Shown piece after piece: positions 1 through 12,153 of a stretch of DNA of 64,000 nucleotides; within the stretch, counting starts at the first letter, position 1; every line of letters starts with the position of its first letter. This DNA is from Streptomyces changanensis (lineage in GTDB: Bacteria; Actinomycetota; Actinomycetes; Streptomycetales; Streptomycetaceae): NCBI RefSeq assembly GCF_024600715.1, contig NZ_CP102332.1:3348001-3412000 (forward strand), given 5' to 3'. The notes beneath the pieces were generated by a model. It had not been told where the DNA came from. It searched no databases and saw nothing but the letters and a program-made list of their open reading frames with translations. The position numbers and the translations under genes are program-made.

Positions 1-2252
<2,252 letters not shown>

Positions 2253-2804
2253 TCAGCCGTACGTGTCGCCCGCGCCGGTGCTCCCCGGCGCGCGCAGCGG
2301 GCCGTACCCACGCCGCGGGCCGCCGGGGCCGAGGACCCGGATGACACGGACGGTCCCGTGGCCGAGGTCCTCGTTGAGCCGGGCCACGAGCCGCGGCGCG
2401 AGCAGCCGCAGCTGCGTCGCCCACGCCGTGGAGTCGCACTGGACGGTCAGGACGCGCTCGTCGGGGTCCTCGTCGTACCGCAGGGGCACGCAGTGCTTGG
2501 CCAGGTCCTCGCCGACGATCTGCGGCCAGCGCCCCATCACGCCGCCGACCGCGGCGGGCGTCTCCCACCCGCGCTCGGTGATCAGCCGGTTGATCGCGGC
2601 GCCGAGCGGCAGCGGGTCTCGCCCGTCGGCCCGCGCCCCGGAGCGCAGTCCGCCGCCGCGGCGCGCCTGTTTCTTCTGCTGCGCCGCCGCGCCCCGCGCC
2701 TTGGCCTGCTCCTTCGCGGCGCGCAGCGCGACGCGCGCCAGGTCGACGCCGGACGACTCGGGGACGGGCGCCTGCGCGGACGCCGCCTGCGACTGCGTGC
2801 TCAT
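2253..2804 (-). CDS. DUF721/DciA-like protein
   Basis: A 183-residue protein of the DUF721 family, to which the bacterial helicase-loading factor DciA belongs. Residues 1-65 are a basic, Ala/Lys/Gln-rich tail. The conserved domain follows, with [19 protein letters not shown], the [10 protein letters not shown] segment and the [19 protein letters not shown] strand-helix typical of this KH-like fold. Its ATG overlaps the recF stop by 3 bases, so it is translationally coupled to recF. The position between recF and gyrB is conserved in Streptomyces. A role in loading DnaB is an inference from the family and the neighbourhood; this branch is less studied than DciA of other phyla. Confidence 0.85.
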   Translation of the reverse strand: MSTQSQAASAQAPVPESSGVDLARVALRAAKEQAKARGAAAQQKKQARRGGGLRSGARADGRDPLPLGAAINRLITERGWETPAAVGGVMGRWPQIVGEDLAKHCVPLRYDEDPDERVLTVQCDSTAWATQLRLLAPRLVARLNEDLGHGTVRVIRVLGPGGPRRGYGPLRAPGSTGAGDTYG

Positions 2805-3928
2805 ACGCGCTCCACCGCCCCTTCCGCCACCGCGTACCGCGTGCCCGCCAGGACCCCGGGCACGTCGTCGTCGACCGCGGCCGTCACCAGCACCTGCTCG
2901 CCGGGGGCGACGAGTTCCGCCAGCCGCTCCCGCCGCCGGCCGTCCAGCTCGGCGAAGACGTCGTCCAGGACGAGCACGGGTTCGTTGCCCTCGGAGCGCA
3001 GCAGGTCGTACGAGGCGAGCCGCAGCGCCAGCGCGTACGACCAGGACTCGCCGTGGCTCGCGTACCCCTTGGCGGGCATCTGCCCGAGCATCAGCCCGAG
3101 GTCGTCGCGGTGCGGCCCGACGAGGGTGACGCCCCGGTCGATCTCCTGCTTGCGGACCTCGGCCAGCGCCCCGAGCAGCCGTTCGGCCAGCTCCTCGCGC
3201 CCGGCCGTCACGGCGACGTCACCGACCGACCCCCGGTACTCCAGCGTGACGGGCCCGCCGCCGGGGGCCAGCTGCTCGTACGCCTTCACGGCGAGCGGCT
3301 GGAGCGTGGCGACGAGGTCCAGCCGCTGGGCGAGCAGTTCCGCGCCGACGTGGGCGAGGTGCTGGTCCCACACGTCGAGCGTGGACAGGTCCATGGAACG
3401 GCCGCCGTGCCGGCGGGCCATGGCGGCGGTCTTCAGCAGGGTGTTGCGCTGCTTGAGGACCCGGTCGTAGTCCGAGCGCACCCCGGCCATGCGCGGCGAC
3501 CGCGCGGTGATCAGCTCGTCGAGGAACCGGCGCCGCTCGCCGGGGTCGCCCTTCACCAGGGCGAGGTCCTCGGGCGCGAAGAGCACCGTCCGTATGATCC
3601 CCAGCACGTCGCGGGGCCTGACCTGGGAGGACCGGTTCACCCGGGCGCGGTTGGCCCTGCCGGGGTTGAGCTCCAGCTCGACGAGCTGCTGCCGTTCGCC
3701 CTGCCGCACGGCCGCGCGGATCACGGCCCGGTCGGCGCCGATCCGGACGAGGGGCGCGTCGGACGACACCCGGTGGCTGCCGAGCGTCGCGAGGTAGCCG
3801 ACGGCCTCCACGAGGTTCGTCTTGCCCTGCCCGTTGGCGCCGACGAAGACGCTGACGCCCGGGTCGAGCGGGACCTCGACCCGGGCGTACGAGCGGAAGT
3901 CGGCCAGCGACAGATGCGTGACGTGCAT
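2801..3928 (-). CDS. recF: DNA replication and repair protein RecF
   Basis: RecF is an SMC-like ATPase that loads RecA at single-strand gaps and stalled forks with RecO and RecR. The 375-residue length is normal. The N terminus reads [14 protein letters not shown], followed by the Walker A motif [18 protein letters not shown]. The signature region and the Walker B ([13 protein letters not shown]) near residue 325 are intact. It sits 31 bp after gnd and overlaps the DUF721 gene, within the dnaN-gnd-recF-DUF721-gyrB run on the minus strand. Confidence 0.97.
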   Translation of the reverse strand: MHVTHLSLADFRSYARVEVPLDPGVSVFVGANGQGKTNLVEAVGYLATLGSHRVSSDAPLVRIGADRAVIRAAVRQGERQQLVELELNPGRANRARVNRSSQVRPRDVLGIIRTVLFAPEDLALVKGDPGERRRFLDELITARSPRMAGVRSDYDRVLKQRNTLLKTAAMARRHGGRSMDLSTLDVWDQHLAHVGAELLAQRLDLVATLQPLAVKAYEQLAPGGGPVTLEYRGSVGDVAVTAGREELAERLLGALAEVRKQEIDRGVTLVGPHRDDLGLMLGQMPAKGYASHGESWSYALALRLASYDLLRSEGNEPVLVLDDVFAELDGRRRERLAELVAPGEQVLVTAAVDDDVPGVLAGTRYAVAEGAVERV

Positions 3929-3959
3929 GGTGGCGCCGACCTCTCCCGGCTGCTGCGTG

Positions 3960-4835
3960 TTACTTGGACTCGACCGCGTGACCGCCGAACTGGTTGCGCA
4001 GGGCGGCGATCATCTTCATCTGCGGCGAGTCGTCCTGGCGCGAGGCGAACCGCGCGAACAGGGAGGCGGTGATCGCGGGCAGCGGCACGGCGTTGTCGAT
4101 GGCGGCCTCGACCGTCCAGCGGCCCTCGCCGGAGTCCGACGCGTAGCCCCGCAGCTTGTCGAGGTGCTCGTCGTCGTCGAGCGCGCGGACGGCGAGGTCG
4201 AGCAGCCATGAGCGGATGACCGTGCCCTCCTGCCAGGACCGGAAGACCTCGCGGACGTCGGTGACGGAGTCCACGGCCTCCAGCAGCTCCCAGCCCTCGG
4301 CGAAGGCCTGCATCATCGCGTACTCGATGCCGTTGTGGACCATCTTCGCGAAGTGGCCGGCGCCGACCTTGCCCGCGTGGACGGCGCCGAAGTCGCCCTC
4401 CGGCTTCAGCGCGTCGAAGACCGGCAGGACCTTCGCCACGTCCTCGGCGGTACCGCCGTACATGAGGGCGTAGCCGTTCTCCAGGCCCCACACACCGCCG
4501 GAGACGCCGCAGTCGACGAAGCCGATGCCCTTGGCGGCCAGCTCCGCGGCGTGCTTCTCGTCGTCCGTCCAACGGGAGTTGCCCCCGTCCACGACGACGT
4601 CGCCGGGGGAGAGCAGCTCGGCCAGCTGGTCGATGGTCGACTGGGTGGCCTCGCCAGCCGGGACCATGACCCACACGACGCGGGGGCCCTTCAGCTTGCC
4701 CACGAGCTCTTCGAGGCTGTGGACGTCGGCGAGGTCGGCGTTGCGGTCGTACCCGACGACGGTGTGGCCCGCGCGGCGGATGCGCTCGCGCATGTTCCCG
4801 CCCATCTTGCCGAGGCCGATGAGACCGAGCTCCAT
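3960..4835 (-). CDS. gnd: 6-phosphogluconate dehydrogenase, decarboxylating
   Basis: Oxidises 6-phosphogluconate to ribulose 5-phosphate with CO2 release in the pentose phosphate pathway. At 291 residues it belongs to the short, often NAD-dependent class (YqeC/GntZ type) rather than the 470-residue class. Visible motifs are the Rossmann start [24 protein letters not shown], and the catalytic region [15 protein letters not shown] with the conserved Lys. I chose the ATG at 4835 because AAGGAAGA precedes it and the Rossmann fold starts there; an upstream in-frame start would add 23 unrelated residues. Its place between dnaN and recF is a long-known feature of Streptomyces. Confidence 0.95.
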   Translation of the reverse strand: MELGLIGLGKMGGNMRERIRRAGHTVVGYDRNADLADVHSLEELVGKLKGPRVVWVMVPAGEATQSTIDQLAELLSPGDVVVDGGNSRWTDDEKHAAELAAKGIGFVDCGVSGGVWGLENGYALMYGGTAEDVAKVLPVFDALKPEGDFGAVHAGKVGAGHFAKMVHNGIEYAMMQAFAEGWELLEAVDSVTDVREVFRSWQEGTVIRSWLLDLAVRALDDDEHLDKLRGYASDSGEGRWTVEAAIDNAVPLPAITASLFARFASRQDDSPQMKMIAALRNQFGGHAVESK

Positions 4836-4926
4836 CAGATCTTCCTTACGCGTTGTGTGCGGCTTCGTACCCGTGTCCGAGACTACGCCCGGACACGGGT
4901 GCACACCTGTGGGGTCAGCCGCTCAC

Positions 4927-6057
4927 TCAGCCACTGAGTCGAACCGGCATGATCAGGTACTTGTAGGCCTCGTCGGCCTCCGCGTCCACGGCCGGCTTGC
5001 CGCTCAGCAGCGCGGGCTTGGTGGAGGTCGTGAAGGACAACTGCGCGACCGGGGCGTCGATGGCGCTCAGGCCGTCGAGCAGGAAGGTCGGGTTGAAGGC
5101 GATCGAGATGTCGTCGCCCTCCAGGTGCGCGTCGACGCGCTCCACAGCCTGTGCGTCGTCGCTGGAGCCGGCCTCCAGGATGAGCACGCCCTGCTCGAAG
5201 CTGAGCCGGACCGGAGTGTTCCGCTCGGCGACCAGCGCCACGCGCTTCACGGCCTCGACGAACGGGGCCGTCTCGATCGTGGCGATCGAGTTGAACTCGG
5301 TCGGGAACAGCGTCCGGTACTTCGGCAGGTCGCCCTCGAGGAGCCGGGTGGTCGTGCGCCGCCCCGCGCCCTCGAAGCCGATCAGGCCCTCGCCGGCACC
5401 GGAGCCGGAGAGCGCCAGGGTGACCGTGTCACCGCTGGTGAGCGCCTTGGCGGTGTCGAGGAGCGTCTTGGCGGGCACCAGCGCGACGGCCGAGGCGTCC
5501 GGGGACTCCGGCTTCCACAGGAACTCGCGCACCGCGAAGCGGTAGCGGTCGGTGGAGGCCAGGGTGACCCTGTCGCCCTCGATCTCGATGCGCACGCCGG
5601 TGAGCACGGGGAGCGTGTCGTCACGGCCGGCGGCGATGGCGACCTGGGCCGCGGCGGAGGCGAACACCTCACCGGGGACCGTGCCGGTCGCGGTCGGCAT
5701 CTGCGGCAGCGCCGGGTACTCCTCCACGGGCAGAGTGTGGAGGGTGAAGCGGGACGAACCGCAGACCACCGTCGCCCGTACACCGTCTGTGGAAATCTCC
5801 ACGGGCCGGTTGGGGAGGGCGCGGCAGATGTCGGCGAGCAGCCGCCCGGACACCAGGACCGTGCCGTCCTCCTCCACCTCGGCGTCGACGGAGACCCGCG
5901 CCGAGACCTCGTAGTCGAAGCTGGAGAAGCTCAGCGCACCGTCCTCGGCCTTCAGCAGAAGGCCCGCGAGCACGGGCGCGGGCGGACGGGCCGGGAGGCT
6001 GCGGGCCACCCAGGCCACCGCCTCCGCGAGTACATCGCGCTCCACCCGGATTTTCAC
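4927..6057 (-). CDS. dnaN: DNA polymerase III beta sliding clamp
   Basis: The ring-shaped processivity factor that tethers the replicative polymerase to DNA. At 376 residues it has the length usual in Streptomyces. The three clamp domains follow in order, from the start KIRVERDVLAEAVAWVARSL to the C terminus KYLIMPVRLSG. I set the start at a GTG at 6057. An open frame runs far upstream through oriC, but that stretch is the DnaA-box region and not protein. The gene is first in the minus-strand block and is transcribed away from oriC. Confidence 0.97.
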   Translation of the reverse strand: MKIRVERDVLAEAVAWVARSLPARPPAPVLAGLLLKAEDGALSFSSFDYEVSARVSVDAEVEEDGTVLVSGRLLADICRALPNRPVEISTDGVRATVVCGSSRFTLHTLPVEEYPALPQMPTATGTVPGEVFASAAAQVAIAAGRDDTLPVLTGVRIEIEGDRVTLASTDRYRFAVREFLWKPESPDASAVALVPAKTLLDTAKALTSGDTVTLALSGSGAGEGLIGFEGAGRRTTTRLLEGDLPKYRTLFPTEFNSIATIETAPFVEAVKRVALVAERNTPVRLSFEQGVLILEAGSSDDAQAVERVDAHLEGDDISIAFNPTFLLDGLSAIDAPVAQLSFTTSTKPALLSGKPAVDAEADEAYKYLIMPVRLSG

Positions 6058-6229
6058 CGTACGCCGCCTCCTGCTTTCGCTGGCTCGCCCTGCTGGCCTT
6101 CCTCGTCCGGCATCCGGTTCCTCCGCCGCCGTGGCGCCGGGAGTCGGGATGCCGGGGTCCAGTCTGACGTACGCCGCCGCCAGTCGGTGCGGCTCGGGGT
6201 CAAGTCGGGTCGAGCCGCAGTCGGAGGTC

Positions 6230-6830
6230 CGGGCCCGAGTTGTGCACAGGCCCTGCTTCCCATCGGATTCCGAGCTAACTCTTAGTGGGAGTAGTAGTAG
6301 GGCCTGTGGAAACGGTGGATAACGCCATCCGTGCAGGTCACGGCCCAAATTTTGTCCACCGACCCTGTGGGCGGCAGCGGTGGACAAGTGGGGTCCGCTG
6401 TGGACGCGGCAAAGTTCTGCACACCCGATGCACAGGCGGGGCGTACTTCTCCCCAGTGCCGTCCCCAGCTTTACCCACGTTCCCCACAGCCCAATCCGGC
6501 GCCTTGGTGTGACCGCTTTCACTCGCGGCAGTGAGCAGGTGTGTTTCGTTGCCGAACAGTGGACAGCGGTGTGGAGAAGCTGTGGACCATGGCCCCGTGC
6601 CTGTGGGCCGTGAGTGGACAACCGCGAGCACGGCCTGTGGACGGTTTCTCTGTCCACAGGCTGTGGAGGGCGCTCGGCCACAATTCCACAAGCCTCTGAC
6701 CAGGCCTGATCGTAAGGGCGACGACCGGCCTGTGGAGGAGATCCGGATAACTCGGGGGTCCCCAGGCTGTGGACGGCAGATCGGCCGCACTTCTGTGGAG
6801 AACGAGCCGGGCGCGGCAGGTATTCGAACA
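6230..6830. other. oriC: Chromosomal replication origin oriC
   Basis: The dnaN-dnaA gap holds a dense cluster of DnaA boxes. Streptomyces boxes follow roughly YYVTCCACA with TTGTCCACA as the best form. Matches, by position and strand: 6314-6322 (-), 6352-6360 (+), 6379-6387 (-), 6570-6578 (-), 6613-6621 (-), 6636-6644 (-), 6650-6658 (+), 6662-6670 (-), 6731-6739 (-), 6768-6776 (-) and 6794-6802 (-). Weaker ones are at 6240-6248 (TTGTGCACA) and 6480-6488. Most point the same way, toward dnaN. The region is less GC-rich than its flanks, but there is no long AT stretch, as is usual for Streptomyces origins. Confidence 0.95.
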
Positions 6831-7228
6831 CCGGTGAGGGCGCGCGGGAGCCCGTGGGGGCTCTCGGAGGGTCGTCCGGCGGGTGGCGGCGGGCGTTTCG
6901 GAGGGTTCCGGCCGCTGCGCAGGGTTTCCGGTGGGGGTGCTCCGGGGGACTTCGGGGCGCTCCGAGGGAGGGCTTCGGGGGGCTTCGGACAGGAGGGGGC
7001 GGCCGGGCTCCCCGGAACGGTGCTGCGGGCCCGGGGGTGACCGAGGGGCGGCTCCGGTCCCGGCGACGGGGCAGCTCGGGGCAGGGCAGCAGGAGGGCAC
7101 GCCCCCGGCCGGGCAGGGCAGGGGACGGCAGCCGGGCAGGCGCGGCGGGGCTCCGGGGAACACCGGAGGGCGTCCCGGAACCCTCCGGGACGCCCTCACG
7201 TCTCCCACCCGCACGCCCGCCGGCGGGG
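6831..7228. other. G-rich gap between oriC boxes and the dnaA end
   Basis: About 400 bp with strong strand asymmetry: many runs of three to six G on the plus strand, often in the context TTCGGRGG. No gene is supported; the frames that cross it are Gly/Arg low-complexity shadows. The dnaA terminator hairpin lies at its end. Confidence 0.5.
7167..7196 (-). terminator. Terminator after dnaA
   Basis: A perfect 12-bp inverted repeat, AGGGCGTCCCGG and its complement, around a 6-base loop. It lies 33 bp past the dnaA stop on the minus strand and separates dnaA transcription from oriC. Confidence 0.75.
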
Positions 7229-9067
7229 TCAGCCGTTCTTGATGCGGTTGGTCAGTTCCGTGACCTGGTTGTAGATGGAGCGCCGCTCCGCCATGAGCGC
7301 GCGGATCTTCCGGTCCGCGTGCATCACCGTCGTGTGGTCCCGGCCGCCGAACTGCGCACCGATCTTCGGCAGTGACAGGTCCGTCAGCTCCCTGCACAGG
7401 TACATCGCGATCTGGCGGGCCGTCACCAGCACGCGGCTGCGTGACGATCCGCACAGGTCCTCGACCGTCAGGCCGAAGTAGTCCGCCGTCGCCGCCATGA
7501 TGGCGCCCGCCGTGATCTCCGGCGCGCTGTCCTCACCGCCCGGGATCAGGTCCTTCAGCACGCTCTCGGTGAGCACCAGGTCCACCGGCTGCCGGTTGAG
7601 GCTCGCGAACGCCGTCACCCGGATCAGCGCCCCCTCCAGCTCACGGATGTTGCGCGAGATCCGTGACGCGATGAACTCCAGCACCTCCGGCGGGGCGTTG
7701 AGCTGCTCCTGCACCGCCTTCTTGCGCAGGATCGCGATGCGCGTCTCCAGCTCCGGCGGCTGGACGTCCGTCGTCAGGCCCCACTCGAACCGGTTGCGCA
7801 GCCGGTCCTCCAGCGTCATCAGCTGCTTCGGCGGCCGGTCCGAGGACAGCACGATCTGCTTGTTGGCGTTGTGGAGGGTGTTGAAGGTGTGGAAGAACTC
7901 CTCCTGCGTCGACTCCTTGCTCGCCAGGAACTGGATGTCGTCGACGAGCAGGATGTCCACGTCGCGGTAGCGCTTGCGGAAGGTGTCGCCCTTGCCGTCG
8001 CGGATGGAGTTGATGAACTCGTTGGTGAACTCCTCCGAGCTCACGTACCGCACCCGCGTGCCCGGGTAGAGGCTGCGGGCGTAGTGCCCGATCGCGTGCA
8101 GGAGGTGCGTCTTGCCGAGGCCCGACTCGCCGTAGATGAAGAGCGGGTTGTACGCCTTGGCCGGCGCCTCGGCGACCGCGACGGCCGCCGCGTGCGCGAA
8201 CCGGTTCGACGACCCGATGACGAACGTGTCGAAGAGGTACTTCGGGTTCAGCCGCGCGTGCTGCTCCCCCGGCGCGCCGGGCCTCGATCCCCCGCCCGTA
8301 CCGCCCATGGACCCCGGCCCGCCCATCGAGCCGTGGCCCGGCGCCTGGCCGCGGTCGCCCGCGCCGCCCCGGCCCCCCGGCCCGCCGGAGCCCGACGGTC
8401 CGCCCGGGCGGTGCTGGTGCTGCCCCTGGTGATCGGGGAGGTCGCGCCGCTCGGCGCGCCGGGAGTCGTACCCCCCGTGCTCGGGGCCCGGCGGGGTGCC
8501 GTAGTCGTGGTGCGGCTGCTGCGGCCGGGCCGTCGCGTACGGGTCGCGGTCCTGGAAGCCGCCGAGCCGCGGCTGCTGCCAGGACAGGTCCTCCTGGGCG
8601 CGCGGCCAGGCCCCGGGCTCCGGGCGCTGCTGCTGGTAGTCGGGGTAGGCGGGGCGCACGCTCGGCAGGCCGTCGTCCGTGGGCCGGCCGTACGCGTCGT
8701 ACGACTCGCCCTGGCCCCGCTCGTCGTACCGGGACTGCTGCGGCTGGTGGGACTGGTGGCGCTCGGGGCCCGGCGGCAGCGGGGCCTGGTCGCCCGCGGA
8801 GTCGTCGACGGTGATCGCGATCCGGATGGGGCGGCCGCACTCACGGCTCAGCGTGTCGCTGATCAGCGGGGCGAGCCGGCCCTCCAGGACGCGCTTGCCC
8901 CACTCGTTGGGGACGGCGAGGAGCGCGGTGTCGGCGACCAGGGCGAGCGGCTGGCACCGCTCGATCCACTGCTTGTCCTTCGGCTCGATGCCCTGCTGCC
9001 CCTCCCCGAGGAGGTGCTCCAGCACGCGTGGCCACACTGCGGCAAGATCAGCAGGTACGTCAGCCAC
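7229..9067 (-). CDS. dnaA: Chromosomal replication initiator DnaA
   Basis: The AAA+ protein that binds DnaA boxes and opens oriC. The 612 residues include domain I (residues 1-90, start [20 protein letters not shown]) and a long Pro/Gly/Gln/Arg-rich domain II of about 180 residues, the expanded linker typical of Streptomyces. Domain III has Walker [10 protein letters not shown] and Walker [10 protein letters not shown]. Domain IV has the DNA-binding signature [15 protein letters not shown]. The GTG at 9067 is chosen because domain I begins there; the open frame continues upstream through the promoter region without homology. Transcription runs toward oriC. Confidence 0.97.
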   Translation of the reverse strand: MADVPADLAAVWPRVLEHLLGEGQQGIEPKDKQWIERCQPLALVADTALLAVPNEWGKRVLEGRLAPLISDTLSRECGRPIRIAITVDDSAGDQAPLPPGPERHQSHQPQQSRYDERGQGESYDAYGRPTDDGLPSVRPAYPDYQQQRPEPGAWPRAQEDLSWQQPRLGGFQDRDPYATARPQQPHHDYGTPPGPEHGGYDSRRAERRDLPDHQGQHQHRPGGPSGSGGPGGRGGAGDRGQAPGHGSMGGPGSMGGTGGGSRPGAPGEQHARLNPKYLFDTFVIGSSNRFAHAAAVAVAEAPAKAYNPLFIYGESGLGKTHLLHAIGHYARSLYPGTRVRYVSSEEFTNEFINSIRDGKGDTFRKRYRDVDILLVDDIQFLASKESTQEEFFHTFNTLHNANKQIVLSSDRPPKQLMTLEDRLRNRFEWGLTTDVQPPELETRIAILRKKAVQEQLNAPPEVLEFIASRISRNIRELEGALIRVTAFASLNRQPVDLVLTESVLKDLIPGGEDSAPEITAGAIMAATADYFGLTVEDLCGSSRSRVLVTARQIAMYLCRELTDLSLPKIGAQFGGRDHTTVMHADRKIRALMAERRSIYNQVTELTNRIKNG

Positions 9068-9427
9068 GGGGCACGCTCTCTCACGGGTCCCACGAATGTG
9101 TGTTTCTTGGGACGGGATGGAAGGACAGGCAGGAAACGAATCCGAGTCCGGCCACGGTAGTCGCGGCAGCTCGCACGGTTCAAGTTGTTGTCCACAGCCT
9201 GTGCATAGCCGGGCCCGCCGTCCTGCTGGTTTGACCGGATGGCGTAGCCGCGCGTACCGTAACCAGGTCGAGTTGTCGATGGCTGCTGCCGCCTGCCTCC
9301 GATGGGCAATGATCACGGTCAGTGATCGTGAAGCGGTGCACTCGGGCGTATTGCGAGCTACTCGTGGGCGCACGGTGACAGCCAGGCGATGTCCCGCCAC
9401 CACCCGAATCATTTCTGGAGCCCCCGA
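9068..9427. promoter_or_regulatory. Divergent dnaA/rpmH promoter region with DnaA box
   Basis: A 360-bp gap between divergently read dnaA and rpmH. It contains a perfect strong DnaA box, TTGTCCACA, at 9188-9196, and a degenerate TGTGCATAG partner directly after it, about 120 bp upstream of the dnaA start. DnaA binding at its own promoter is established for Streptomyces, so autoregulation of dnaA is the likely role. The rpmH side ends with a CTGGAG ribosome site just before its GTG. I cannot assign exact -10/-35 boxes. Confidence 0.7.
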
Positions 9428-9565
9428 GTGAGCAAGCGCACCTTCCAGCCGAACAACCGTCGTCGCGCGAAGACCCACGGTTTCCGTCTGCGCATGCGTA
9501 CCCGCGCCGGCCGCGCCATCCTGGCGAACCGCCGCAGCAAGGGTCGCGCCAACCTGTCCGCCTGA
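9428..9565 (+). CDS. rpmH: 50S ribosomal protein L34
   Basis: A 45-residue, very basic protein starting at [23 protein letters not shown] and ending in [11 protein letters not shown], the full L34 pattern. CTGGAG lies a few bases upstream of the GTG. It is the first gene of the rpmH-rnpA-yidD-yidC-jag run and is too short to appear in a list of long frames. Confidence 0.97.
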   Translation: MSKRTFQPNNRRRAKTHGFRLRMRTRAGRAILANRRSKGRANLSA

Positions 9566-9585
9566 TCGCTTAAACAGGTCATGAC

Positions 9586-9957
9586 GTGCTGCCTACCGAG
9601 AATCGGCTGAGGCGGCGCGAGGACTTCGCGACCGCGGTACGCCGAGGACGCCGGGCCGGCCGCCCGCTCCTCGTCGTCCACCTGAGAAGCGGTGCAACGG
9701 ACCCGCACGCGTCAGGGGAGAGCGCTCCCCCGACACGTGCGGGTTTCGTCGTCAGCAAGGCCGTCGGCGGGGCGGTCGTCCGCAACCAGGTGAAGCGCAG
9801 ACTGCGGCACCTGATGCGGGAGCGGCTCGCCGTCCTGCCCCCCGGTAGCCTGGTGGTAGTACGAGCGCTGCCCGGCGCGGGCGACGCCGACCATACACAG
9901 CTGGCCCGAGACCTGGACGCCGCCCTGGGGCGGCTGCTGGGAGGGGGCGCGCGATGA
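9586..9957 (+). CDS. rnpA: Ribonuclease P protein component
   Basis: The protein subunit of RNase P, which binds the catalytic RNA and pre-tRNA leaders. At 123 residues and strongly basic, it has the family start [20 protein letters not shown], the RNR-type segment [16 protein letters not shown], and a C-terminal helix. The start is GTG. Its last 4 bases overlap yidD. Its position after rpmH is universal. Confidence 0.96.
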   Translation: MLPTENRLRRREDFATAVRRGRRAGRPLLVVHLRSGATDPHASGESAPPTRAGFVVSKAVGGAVVRNQVKRRLRHLMRERLAVLPPGSLVVVRALPGAGDADHTQLARDLDAALGRLLGGGAR

Positions 9958-10280
9958 AGTACCCGCTGCTGGCCCTGATCAAGATCTACCAGTGGACGAT
10001 CAGTCCGCTGTTGGGCCCCGTCTGCAGGTACTACCCCTCGTGTTCCCACTACGGCTACACCGCCATCGACCGGCACGGTGCTCTCAAAGGCACGGCCCTC
10101 ACCGCCTGGCGGATCCTCCGCTGCAACCCGTGGTCGCCCGGTGGGGTGGACCACGTGCCGCCGCGCAAGCGTCCCCGCTGGCACGAAATGCTGCGCGCAC
10201 GGCTGCGCGGAGACGAGGGCGGGCGCTCCGACGGGGCGAGCCCGGCCGCAGAGACCTCGCCCAATGCTCAAGGAGCCTGA
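9954..10280 (+). CDS. yidD: Membrane protein insertion efficiency factor YidD
   Basis: A small membrane-associated protein (108 residues) that helps the YidC insertion pathway. Its amphipathic N-terminal region contains the family signature [15 protein letters not shown] with conserved cysteines, followed by [17 protein letters not shown]. It starts with ATG inside the end of rnpA (ATGA overlap) and ends 3 bp before yidC, so the three genes are translationally linked. The last 40 residues are a hydrophilic, poorly conserved tail. Confidence 0.95.
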   Translation: MKYPLLALIKIYQWTISPLLGPVCRYYPSCSHYGYTAIDRHGALKGTALTAWRILRCNPWSPGGVDHVPPRKRPRWHEMLRARLRGDEGGRSDGASPAAETSPNAQGA

Positions 10281-10283
10281 TTA

Positions 10284-11522
10284 GTGGACACGATTGGAAA
10301 TCTGTTCAGCTTCATCACCGGACCCGTCTCGTGGATCATCGTCCAGTTCCACAAGCTGTACGGGGCGGTCTTCGGGCCTGACACGGGCTGGGCCTGGGGT
10401 CTGTCGATCGTGTCCCTGGTGATCGTCATCCGCATCTGCCTGATCCCGCTCTTCGTGAAGCAGATCAAGTCGATGCGGAACATGCAGGCGCTCCAGCCGA
10501 AGATGAAGGCCATCCAGGAGCGCTACAAGAACGACCGGCAGCGCCAGTCCGAAGAGATGATGAAGCTGTACAAGGAGACGGGCACCAACCCGCTCTCCTC
10601 GTGCCTCCCCATCCTTCTGCAGTCGCCGTTCTTCTTCGCCCTCTACCACGTGCTCAGCAAGATCGCGTCGGGCGACACCATCGGCAGCCTCAACCAGCAG
10701 CTGGTCGACAGCGCCCGCGAGGCCCACATCTTCGGCGCCCCGATCGCGGCCAAGTTCATGGACGACCCGGGCAAGGTCGAGGCGCTCAACGCCTCCATCG
10801 TCGACGTCCGCATCGTCACCGCGATCATGATCGTGCTGATGTCGGCGTCCCAGTTCTTCACCCAGCGCCAGCTGATGCAGAAGAACGTGGACCTGACGGT
10901 GAAGACCCCGTACATGCAGCAGCAGAAGATGCTGATGTACATCTTCCCGATCATCTTCGCCGTGATGGGCATCAACTTCCCCGTCGGCGTCCTCGTCTAC
11001 TGGCTGACCACCAACGTGTGGACCATGGGCCAGCAGATGTACGTGATCAACCAGAACCCGACGCCGGGCAGCAAGGCCCAGGACCACTACCTCCAGCGGC
11101 TGCTGAAGAGCATCACCCAGCACGGCGAGGTGCGCGGCCGCCGCAGGCGCGCCGTCATCCTGGCCATCGTCGCCAAGGGCCCGGACCGCAACGACAACGA
11201 GCGCCGCTTCATCAGCTCCCTCGCCAAGGCCGGCTACACCGCGCAGGCCGACGGCACCGTGGAGAAGGTCGACCCGGCCGTCGCCGAGGCCGAGGCCGCG
11301 GCGGCCCGCCGCCAGCAGCCGAAGCGCCAGACGAAGGCCAAGCGCCAGACGGCCCCCGTCCAGCAGGGCAGCACCAAGCACTCGCTGGAGAAGAAGGCCG
11401 ACCCGGGACAGTCCGACCAGCCTTCCCAGCAGGGCAAGGCCGGCTCCGGCTCCACCCGTCAAGCCAAGTCCGGACAGCGCAAGGGCCAGCAGCGGCCCAA
11501 GCACCCGTCGTCGAAGAAGTAG
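10284..11522 (+). CDS. yidC: Membrane protein insertase YidC
   Basis: Inserts proteins into the cytoplasmic membrane, alone or with Sec. The 412 residues have the Gram-positive Oxa1/YidC layout: an N-terminal membrane segment, a cytoplasmic helical hairpin (about residues 60-95, basic and Gln-rich), then membrane segments around [19 protein letters not shown], 175-195 and 215-245. The C-terminal 120 residues form a long, Lys/Gln/Ser-rich cytoplasmic tail of the kind thought to contact ribosomes. The GTG start follows yidD by 3 bp. Confidence 0.96.
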   Translation: MDTIGNLFSFITGPVSWIIVQFHKLYGAVFGPDTGWAWGLSIVSLVIVIRICLIPLFVKQIKSMRNMQALQPKMKAIQERYKNDRQRQSEEMMKLYKETGTNPLSSCLPILLQSPFFFALYHVLSKIASGDTIGSLNQQLVDSAREAHIFGAPIAAKFMDDPGKVEALNASIVDVRIVTAIMIVLMSASQFFTQRQLMQKNVDLTVKTPYMQQQKMLMYIFPIIFAVMGINFPVGVLVYWLTTNVWTMGQQMYVINQNPTPGSKAQDHYLQRLLKSITQHGEVRGRRRRAVILAIVAKGPDRNDNERRFISSLAKAGYTAQADGTVEKVDPAVAEAEAAAARRQQPKRQTKAKRQTAPVQQGSTKHSLEKKADPGQSDQPSQQGKAGSGSTRQAKSGQRKGQQRPKHPSSKK

Positions 11523-11539
11523 GAAGAAGGAGTCCATCC

Positions 11540-12049
11540 GTGACGGAAGGCACCACGTCCGCCGCCGAGGGTGTCGACACCCTCACCCACCTCGAGCAGG
11601 AGGGTGAGATCGCGGCCGACTACCTCGAGGGCCTGCTCGACATCGCCGACCTCGACGGCGACATCGACATGGACGTCGAGGGCGACCGCGCGGCGGTCTC
11701 CATCATCGGCGAATCGTCCGGCCGCGACCTGCAGAAGCTCGTCGGCCGTGACGGTGAGGTGCTGGAGGCGCTGCAGGAGCTGACGCGTCTCGCCGTGCAC
11801 CGGGAGACCGGCGACCGCAGCCGGCTCATGCTGGACATCGCGGGCTTCCGCGCCAAGAAGCGCGCCGAGCTGACCGAGCTCGGCGTCAAGGCCGCGGACG
11901 AGGCGAAGAACAGCGGCGAGCCCGTCAAGCTCGAGCCCATGAGCCCCTTCGAGCGGAAGGTCGTCCACGACGCGGTCGCCGCGGCCGGCCTGCGCAGCGA
12001 GTCCGAGGGCGAGGAGCCGCAGCGCTTCGTCGTCGTGCTCCCCGCCTGA
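11540..12049 (+). CDS. jag: Jag/KhpB-type KH-R3H RNA-binding protein
   Basis: A 169-residue single-strand nucleic-acid-binding protein found after yidC in most bacteria. The acidic N-terminal 50 residues lead into a KH domain (GRDLQKLVGRDGEVLEALQE) and a C-terminal R3H domain with the RxxxH pattern (ERKVVHD). The usual Jag-N domain is absent, as in other actinobacteria. It starts at a GTG 17 bp after yidC behind AGGAAGAAGGAG. Upstream in-frame sequence belongs to yidC. Confidence 0.92.
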   Translation: MTEGTTSAAEGVDTLTHLEQEGEIAADYLEGLLDIADLDGDIDMDVEGDRAAVSIIGESSGRDLQKLVGRDGEVLEALQELTRLAVHRETGDRSRLMLDIAGFRAKKRAELTELGVKAADEAKNSGEPVKLEPMSPFERKVVHDAVAAAGLRSESEGEEPQRFVVVLPA

Positions 12050-12063
12050 CCCCCTCGAACCCT

Positions 12064-12091
12064 CGGCCCCGTCTGTTCGCAGGCGGGGCCG
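12064..12091 (+). terminator. Terminator after jag
   Basis: A 12-bp hairpin, CGGCCCCGTCTG and its complement with one wobble pair, around a TTCG loop and followed by ATCTTTGT. It ends the rpmH-to-jag transcript. Confidence 0.8.
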
Positions 12092-12153
12092 ATCTTTGTC
12101 AGCCTGATAGTCAGCCACCCAGTGCGGTAGTGCGGTACGGAAGGACGGTTCCC

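Noticed and set aside
6058..6831. Long open frame extending dnaN upstream through oriC
   Set aside because: The added 258 residues have no clamp homology, and the stretch is packed with DnaA boxes. The clamp starts cleanly at the GTG at 6057.
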